In this document: in pieces, positions 1-3,786 of the stretch
How the letters are laid out: each line of letters opens with the position of its first letter
How positions within the stretch are numbered: the first letter of the stretch is position 1
Source: Patescibacteria group bacterium
GTDB taxonomy: Bacteria > Patescibacteriota > Minisyncoccia > Phycocordibacterales > UBA12079
DNA length: 6,131 nucleotides
Direction of reading: 5' to 3'
Assembly (NCBI GenBank): GCA_018821685.1
Contig: JAHJLO010000074.1
Location: 1-6,131, forward strand
Notes under the pieces: model-generated
Database searches by the model: none
What the model saw: only the letters and a program-made list of their open reading frames with translations
Told to the model about the DNA's origin: nothing
Program-made: the position numbers and the translations under genes

Positions 1-1
1 A

Positions 2-454
2 AATTCTCTAACGAGAAAAGACAAATTGGTTAAATCTAGTTCCTTACCAGGAAAAACCCGTGAAATTAATTTTTTCTTAATAAATGATAATAAATATTTC
101 GTTGATTTGCCTGGCTATGGTTTTGCTAAAATAAAAGAAAGCCAAAGGGAAAAGTTGAGAAAAATGATTTTATGGTATTTATTTGATGAAGAGCTTGCGA
201 GTATTCATAAGAAGATAGTTTTAATTATTGATTTCAAGGTGGGACCTTCTGAATTTGATTTAGAAATGCTTCGTTTTTTGAGAGAAGGAGATTTAGATTA
301 CGTAATTGTTGCTAATAAAATTGATAAAATTAGCAAAGGTGCTCGGATGAAACAACTTAATAAAATTTCAGAAAAAATTATAACGGATAAAATTGTTTTG
401 TATTCAGCTAAGACAAACGAAGGGAGAGAAGAATTATTAATTAATATTTTGTAA
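2..454 (+). CDS. engB: EngB/YsxC/YihA ribosome-biogenesis GTPase, 5'-truncated by window edge
   Basis: This is a small TRAFAC-class GTPase whose family assists late assembly of the large ribosomal subunit in the cytoplasm. The frame is open from base 2, giving 150 residues before TAA at 452-454. The family is usually about 190-200 residues, so roughly 45 N-terminal residues, including the P-loop (G1, GRSNVGKSS type), lie outside the window. The first residues, NSLTRKDKLVKSS, match the segment just after the P-loop. PGKTREINFF supplies the G2 threonine, DLPGYGFAK is the diagnostic EngB G3, NKID is G4 and SAKTNEG is G5. The TTG at 26 is internal and not the start, because homology continues upstream of it. 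The C-terminus is complete. zip follows after 8 bp, so co-transcription is likely. Identification is firm; only the true start is unseen. Confidence 0.95.
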   Translation, partial: NSLTRKDKLVKSSSLPGKTREINFFLINDNKYFVDLPGYGFAKIKESQREKLRKMILWYLFDEELASIHKKIVLIIDFKVGPSEFDLEMLRFLREGDLDYVIVANKIDKISKGARMKQLNKISEKIITDKIVLYSAKTNEGREELLINIL

Positions 455-462
455 CTTTAAAT

Positions 463-1212
463 ATGTCTACTTTTATTTATATAATTATAGCTTCAATAAT
501 TGAGTCTTTGGTTGCTTTAACCGGAATACTCTTTTTATTTATTGGTTATAAAAAATTTAAAAAATATTTACCGAACCTGATTAGTTTTTCTGTGGGAACT
601 TTTTTGGCTGTTGTCTTTTTCGAATTAATACCTGAATCTGTTGAAATTATCGGTATCGATTCGGCTTCAATGTATATCCTTGCAGGTTTTTTGTTCTTCT
701 TTATTTTTTCAAAAGTTCTCCACTGGTATCACCACCACGATGGGGATTGTTGCGATGATGAACAAATAAAATCAAGTGGCTATTTAGTTTTGGCTGGGGA
801 TTTTATTCATAATTTTATCGACGGAATTATAATAGCATTAGCATTTATGGCTGATTTTAATATAGGTATTGCAACCACCGCGGCCGTTCTTTTCCACGAA
901 TTTCCACAGGAAGCATCGGATTTTTTTGTGATGGTGCACGCAGGATTTTCAAAAGGTAGAGCTCTGTTTTTTAATTTCTTAGTTTCTCTCTCAACTATTA
1001 TTGGTGCTGTTTTAACTTATTTTTTGGCAAACAAAATGGATGGATTAATTGGACCAGCTTTGGCTATTGTTGCTGGAAATTTCCTTTATATTTCTGCTTC
1101 AGATCTTTTACCTGAATTAACCAAAGATAAAAAAACCCTTCCTCTACAAGTAGCCCTAATTCTTTTAGGAATTATTGTTATTTATTTGGCGACAGGGTTA
1201 ATACACGAATAA
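463..1212 (+). CDS. ZIP-family divalent metal transporter
   Basis: This is an inner-membrane importer of Zn2+ or related divalent metals (ZIP family, PF02535). The 249 residues show about eight hydrophobic segments, near 3-28, 37-58, 69-85, 107-130, 134-157, 166-189, 194-214 and 228-247. TM2 carries FFELIPES (52-59). TM4 carries HNFIDG (116-121) and TM5 HEFPQE (145-150), the paired motifs that form the ZIP metal site. TM7 carries NFLYISASDLLPEL (206-219). The loop between TM3 and TM4 is metal-ligand rich, HWYHHHDGDCCDDE (87-100), as in many ZIP proteins. The ATG at 463 lies 8 bp after the engB stop; no Shine-Dalgarno sequence is visible. Distribution along the gene looks normal, with no break. 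Whether it is ZupT-like or a gufA-type member, and its metal preference, cannot be told from sequence alone. Confidence 0.93.
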   Translation: MSTFIYIIIASIIESLVALTGILFLFIGYKKFKKYLPNLISFSVGTFLAVVFFELIPESVEIIGIDSASMYILAGFLFFFIFSKVLHWYHHHDGDCCDDEQIKSSGYLVLAGDFIHNFIDGIIIALAFMADFNIGIATTAAVLFHEFPQEASDFFVMVHAGFSKGRALFFNFLVSLSTIIGAVLTYFLANKMDGLIGPALAIVAGNFLYISASDLLPELTKDKKTLPLQVALILLGIIVIYLATGLIHE

Positions 1213-1236
1213 TTTTTTTGACTATTTCAGTTTTTG

Positions 1237-1282
1237 TAAATTAAAAAACTAAAGTTTTTTATCGCTTTAGTTTTTTAATTTA
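1237..1282. terminator. Bidirectional intrinsic terminator between convergent zip and rsh genes
   Basis: The left arm 1237-1254 and right arm 1265-1282 are perfectly complementary over 18 bp, with a 10-nt loop (1255-1264). The core pairs ACTAAAG with CTTTAGT. The A-tract before it and T-tract after it give a U-rich tail when transcribed from either strand. It lies 25 bp beyond the zip stop and about the same distance beyond the minus-strand rsh stop, where a shared terminator for two convergent genes is expected. The stem is AT-rich with few G:C pairs, so termination strength is uncertain. Confidence 0.85.
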
Positions 1283-1306
1283 GTTTAAATAATAGGGTTA
1301 TTTTTA

Positions 1307-2830
1307 CTAGTCACTTTTATTTATTTTTAGCTTTGCTTTAATATTTCTTCTCGCTTCGGAGGTTTTAACCATTTCTAACCATTTTCTTGTGGGAGTAATT
1401 GTTTTTTTAGTTATGATTTCAACGATATCTCCGTTTTCTAGTTCGGTATCTAGAGAGGTCATCTTGCCGTTTACTTTTGCTCCTGACAAATGACTTCCGA
1501 TATGGGTGTGAATTGCATAGGCAAAATCAATTGGGCTGGCTCCTACTGGGAGATCAATAACATCTCCGTTTGGTGTGAAAGCAAAAACTCGATGTTCAAA
1601 GAAATCAGTTCTTACCTCTTCTAGGAGGTCTTCACTTTCTTCTTCTTTGTCAAATTCTTTTCCGAGTTCTTTAATCCATACAGGGGCTACGGTTTCAATT
1701 ATTTCCGGTGTTTCGACTTCTTTTTTAACCCCAGGAATTAGATTTTTTATCCACATCATTTGAGACAATATATCTCCTGCTTTATTTCCTTTATATACCA
1801 AGTGTGAAGCAACTCCCATTTCGGCGATATCGTGCATTTCTTTTGTTCTAATTTGAATTTCAACGATACCTCCATCTCCGGTAAAAATTGTTGTATGGAT
1901 ACTTTGATAGCCATTGGGTTTTGGCAAAGCAATGTAATCTTTTAGTCTCCCTGGAAGAGGTTTCCATGTGCCGTGTATTATTCCTAAAATTTTATAACAG
2001 TTACCAACTGAATCAGTAATAATTCTCATGGCGGTTATGTCATAAATTTTTTCAATATCACCGTCTTTTCGATTCAGTTTTTTATAAAGTGAGTATAAAC
2101 CTTTTACACGGAAACTTGTGTTGATTTTAGTAATTTTTTCTTTGGCGAGAGCTTTTTTAAGAGACCGGTTAAATTTCTCAAGAAATTTCATATCTCGCTT
2201 TTTTCGTTTCTTTAACAGCTCCAATGTTTCTTGATATTCTTCTGGGTTAATAAAAGAGAAAGCAATATCCTCAAGTTCTTTGTGAATAACTCTCATTCCT
2301 AGACGGTAGGCAAGGGGTGAAAATATTTCCAGTACCTCGTTAGATTTTCTGATTTGTTTTTCCCGGGATAAATATTTGAGAGTTCTCATATTATGTAGTC
2401 TGTCCGCTAATCGGATGATGAGGACTCTTATGTCTTGGGATGTTGCTATAAAAAATTTACGAAGGCTTTCTGTATGTCTTTTCAGCCCTCTATATTTTAA
2501 TTTTCCCAATTTTGTAACACCTTCTATTAAAAACAAAACATCTTTTCCAAATTCTTTTTCAATTTCTTCTTTGCTCACGTCTGTGTCTTCTATAATATCG
2601 TGCAAAAGACCGGCTATGATTGTGGTTGAATCCATCCCAATTTCAGCTAATATTTTTGATGTTTCAAAAAGATGGATGAAGTAGGGTTCTCCTGAAGCTC
2701 TTAATGTTCCTTCATGGGCTTGTTTGGAAAATTCAAAAGCCTTAGCTATTTGCTTTCTTTCGCTTGGATCAGCGTGTTTCATTGTATCAATTAATATTTG
2801 AATTCTTTTGTCTGGTTCCTGTTGTGGCAT
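1307..2830 (-). CDS. Short RelA/SpoT (RSH) bifunctional (p)ppGpp synthetase/hydrolase lacking C-terminal domains
   Basis: This cytoplasmic alarmone enzyme transfers pyrophosphate from ATP to GDP/GTP and hydrolyses (p)ppGpp. The 507 residues contain three domains. The HD hydrolase domain (about 35-180) has H53, H77-D78, E81-D82 and D143 in LADRLHNMRTL, so hydrolase activity is expected. The synthetase domain (about 230-345) has R241, K243, D264 in YDITAMRI, RLKD (295-298), NGYQSIHT with Y308, and EIQIRT (324-329). RLKD is the RxKD type of bifunctional Rel rather than the ExDD type of E. coli RelA. A TGS domain spans about 411-475. The protein stops about 30 residues later, so the zinc-finger/helical and ACT/RRM domains of full-length RSH (about 700-750 aa) are absent. 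The stop is TAG at 1307-1309 and a terminator follows, so no missing piece lies downstream. The ATG at 2830 is supported by numbering that matches Streptococcus Rel. No Shine-Dalgarno sequence is seen. It is transcribed divergently from pheS. Confidence 0.95.
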   Translation of the reverse strand: MPQQEPDKRIQILIDTMKHADPSERKQIAKAFEFSKQAHEGTLRASGEPYFIHLFETSKILAEIGMDSTTIIAGLLHDIIEDTDVSKEEIEKEFGKDVLFLIEGVTKLGKLKYRGLKRHTESLRKFFIATSQDIRVLIIRLADRLHNMRTLKYLSREKQIRKSNEVLEIFSPLAYRLGMRVIHKELEDIAFSFINPEEYQETLELLKKRKKRDMKFLEKFNRSLKKALAKEKITKINTSFRVKGLYSLYKKLNRKDGDIEKIYDITAMRIITDSVGNCYKILGIIHGTWKPLPGRLKDYIALPKPNGYQSIHTTIFTGDGGIVEIQIRTKEMHDIAEMGVASHLVYKGNKAGDILSQMMWIKNLIPGVKKEVETPEIIETVAPVWIKELGKEFDKEEESEDLLEEVRTDFFEHRVFAFTPNGDVIDLPVGASPIDFAYAIHTHIGSHLSGAKVNGKMTSLDTELENGDIVEIITKKTITPTRKWLEMVKTSEARRNIKAKLKINKSD

Positions 2831-2837
2831 GTATAAA

Positions 2838-2866
2838 ATAGTACACTTTTTATTAAAGATTGAGAA
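2838..2866 (-). promoter_or_regulatory. Candidate sigma70-type promoter for rsh, probably leaderless
   Basis: Read on the minus strand, TTCTCA (2861-2866) is followed by a 17-bp spacer and TACTAT (2838-2843), then 7 nt to the ATG at 2830. Each hexamer matches consensus at 4 of 6 positions, and the -10 fits TAnnnT. With this spacing transcription would start at or within a base or two of the start codon, giving an mRNA without a 5' leader. The region is AT-rich, so chance matches are easy; the argument rests on the geometry and on the similar arrangement at pheS. Confidence 0.45.
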
Positions 2867-2945
2867 GAGAAAAAGATTACTTCCCTAATTAATTTGTGAT
2901 GTGGGTTTTTTGTAAAAAATTAGATTCGCACTTCTAAATATAGAA

Positions 2946-2970
2946 TTACTTTACCTCCATGCAAAAGTAA
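2946..2970. repeat. Small inverted repeat in the rsh-pheS divergent region
   Basis: TTACTTT (2946-2952) pairs with AAAGTAA (2964-2970) across an 11-nt loop. It overlaps a 10-bp perfect palindrome, AAGACGTCTT (2969-2978). It lies about 35-40 bp upstream of the pheS -35 box and about 80 bp upstream of the rsh -35 box. An operator for one or both divergent genes is possible, but the repeat is short for AT-rich DNA and no known binding site is recognised. The remainder of the 217-bp gap shows no tRNA, T-box or open reading frame that I can support. Confidence 0.25.
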
Positions 2971-3010
2971 GACGTCTTTGCTGTTAGGACAGATTATACA
3001 TATAGTATTC

Positions 3011-3039
3011 TTCAAATATATTGATATTTAGTATATAAT
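3011..3039 (+). promoter_or_regulatory. Candidate sigma70-type promoter for pheST, probably leaderless
   Basis: A perfect TATAAT (3034-3039) is preceded after 17 bp by TTCAAA (3011-3016, 4 of 6 to consensus). Only 8 nt separate the -10 box from the pheS ATG at 3048, so the expected transcription start falls at about 3046-3048, at the start codon itself. The only Shine-Dalgarno-like bases, GGGA at 3040-3043, would then lie upstream of the transcript. No T-box or Phe-rich leader peptide is visible before it. Confidence 0.6.
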
Positions 3040-3047
3040 GGGAAATT

Positions 3048-3782
3048 ATGCTAGAAGAAAAAAATAAACATATTCACCCCATAACTCGTATAATTCAAGA
3101 TATAACTTCTGTTTTTTTGGATATGGGATTTGAAGTCGAGAGTGGCCCTGAACTTGAAGATGAATATCACAATTTTGATGCTTTGAATGTGCCCAAAGAT
3201 CATCCTGCAAGAGATATGCAAGATACTTTTTGGCTTAAACCAGAAAACTTAAAAAAACTTTTGAGAACCCAAACCTCCGATGTTCAGATCCGTTATATGG
3301 AGAAAAATAAACCTCCTTTTGCAATTATGGTTCCGGGAAAAGTTTTTAGAAACGAAGCCACTGATGCTACCCATGACGCTCAATTTCACCAATGCGAAGG
3401 TTTAGTCGTTGGAAAAAATATTACGCTAGCTAATTTAAAAGGAACCCTTGAAATTTTTTTGAAAAAACTTTTTGGTAAAGAAGTTGAAATCAGACTTCGT
3501 CCTGGGTATTTCCCATTTGTTGAACCGGGAGTTGAAATTGATATGGTTTGTTTTAAATGCAAAGGAGAAGGTTGTCCTTCTTGTTCCCATAGTGGTTGGA
3601 TTGAAATTTTAGGCGCAGGAATGGTTCATCCAAAAGTCTTAAATAATGTTGGAATTGATAGTCGAGAATATCAAGGTTTTGCCTTTGGGGTTGGAATTGA
3701 TCGTGTTGCCATGATTAAATACGGAGTGGATGATATTAGACTGTTTTATTCAGGTGATTTGCGATTAGTAAATCAATTTTAA
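3048..3782 (+). CDS. pheS: Phenylalanyl-tRNA synthetase alpha subunit, short form without N-terminal coiled coil
   Basis: This is the catalytic subunit of the (alpha-beta)2 enzyme that charges tRNA(Phe); it is a class II synthetase acting in the cytoplasm. Class II motif 1 is at about 10-37 (HPITRI to GPELE), followed by YHNFDALN and [11 protein letters not shown]. Motif 2 is at about 97-122 ([18 protein letters not shown]). The Phe pocket segment is [11 protein letters not shown] (155-165). A four-Cys knuckle (C168, C171, C176, C179) precedes [13 protein letters not shown]. Motif 3 is [13 protein letters not shown] (210-222). At 244 residues it is about 80-100 shorter than usual (about 330-350), and the whole deficit is N-terminal: the tRNA-contacting coiled-coil arm is missing. 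An in-frame TAA at 3036-3038, two codons before GAA-ATT-ATG, rules out a longer start. pheT begins 4 nt after the stop. Catalytic parts look complete. Confidence 0.97.
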   Translation: MLEEKNKHIHPITRIIQDITSVFLDMGFEVESGPELEDEYHNFDALNVPKDHPARDMQDTFWLKPENLKKLLRTQTSDVQIRYMEKNKPPFAIMVPGKVFRNEATDATHDAQFHQCEGLVVGKNITLANLKGTLEIFLKKLFGKEVEIRLRPGYFPFVEPGVEIDMVCFKCKGEGCPSCSHSGWIEILGAGMVHPKVLNNVGIDSREYQGFAFGVGIDRVAMIKYGVDDIRLFYSGDLRLVNQF

Positions 3783-3786
3783 TTAT

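Noticed and set aside
26..28. TTG as the start of the EngB gene
   Set aside because: The conserved EngB sequence continues upstream to the window edge, so the gene begins outside the window.
1575..1763. Plus-strand open frame of 62 codons inside rsh
   Set aside because: Shadow of the RSH gene: Ser-rich low-complexity translation with no family resemblance, fully inside a well-identified coding region on the other strand.
2376..2684. Plus-strand open frame of 102 codons inside rsh
   Set aside because: Antisense shadow of the conserved HD domain coding region; no recognisable motif or ribosome binding site.
2900..3000. tRNA gene or T-box leader in the rsh-pheS gap
   Set aside because: No T-arm GTTCRA motif, no acceptor-stem pairing and no T-box sequence could be found; only short inverted repeats are present.
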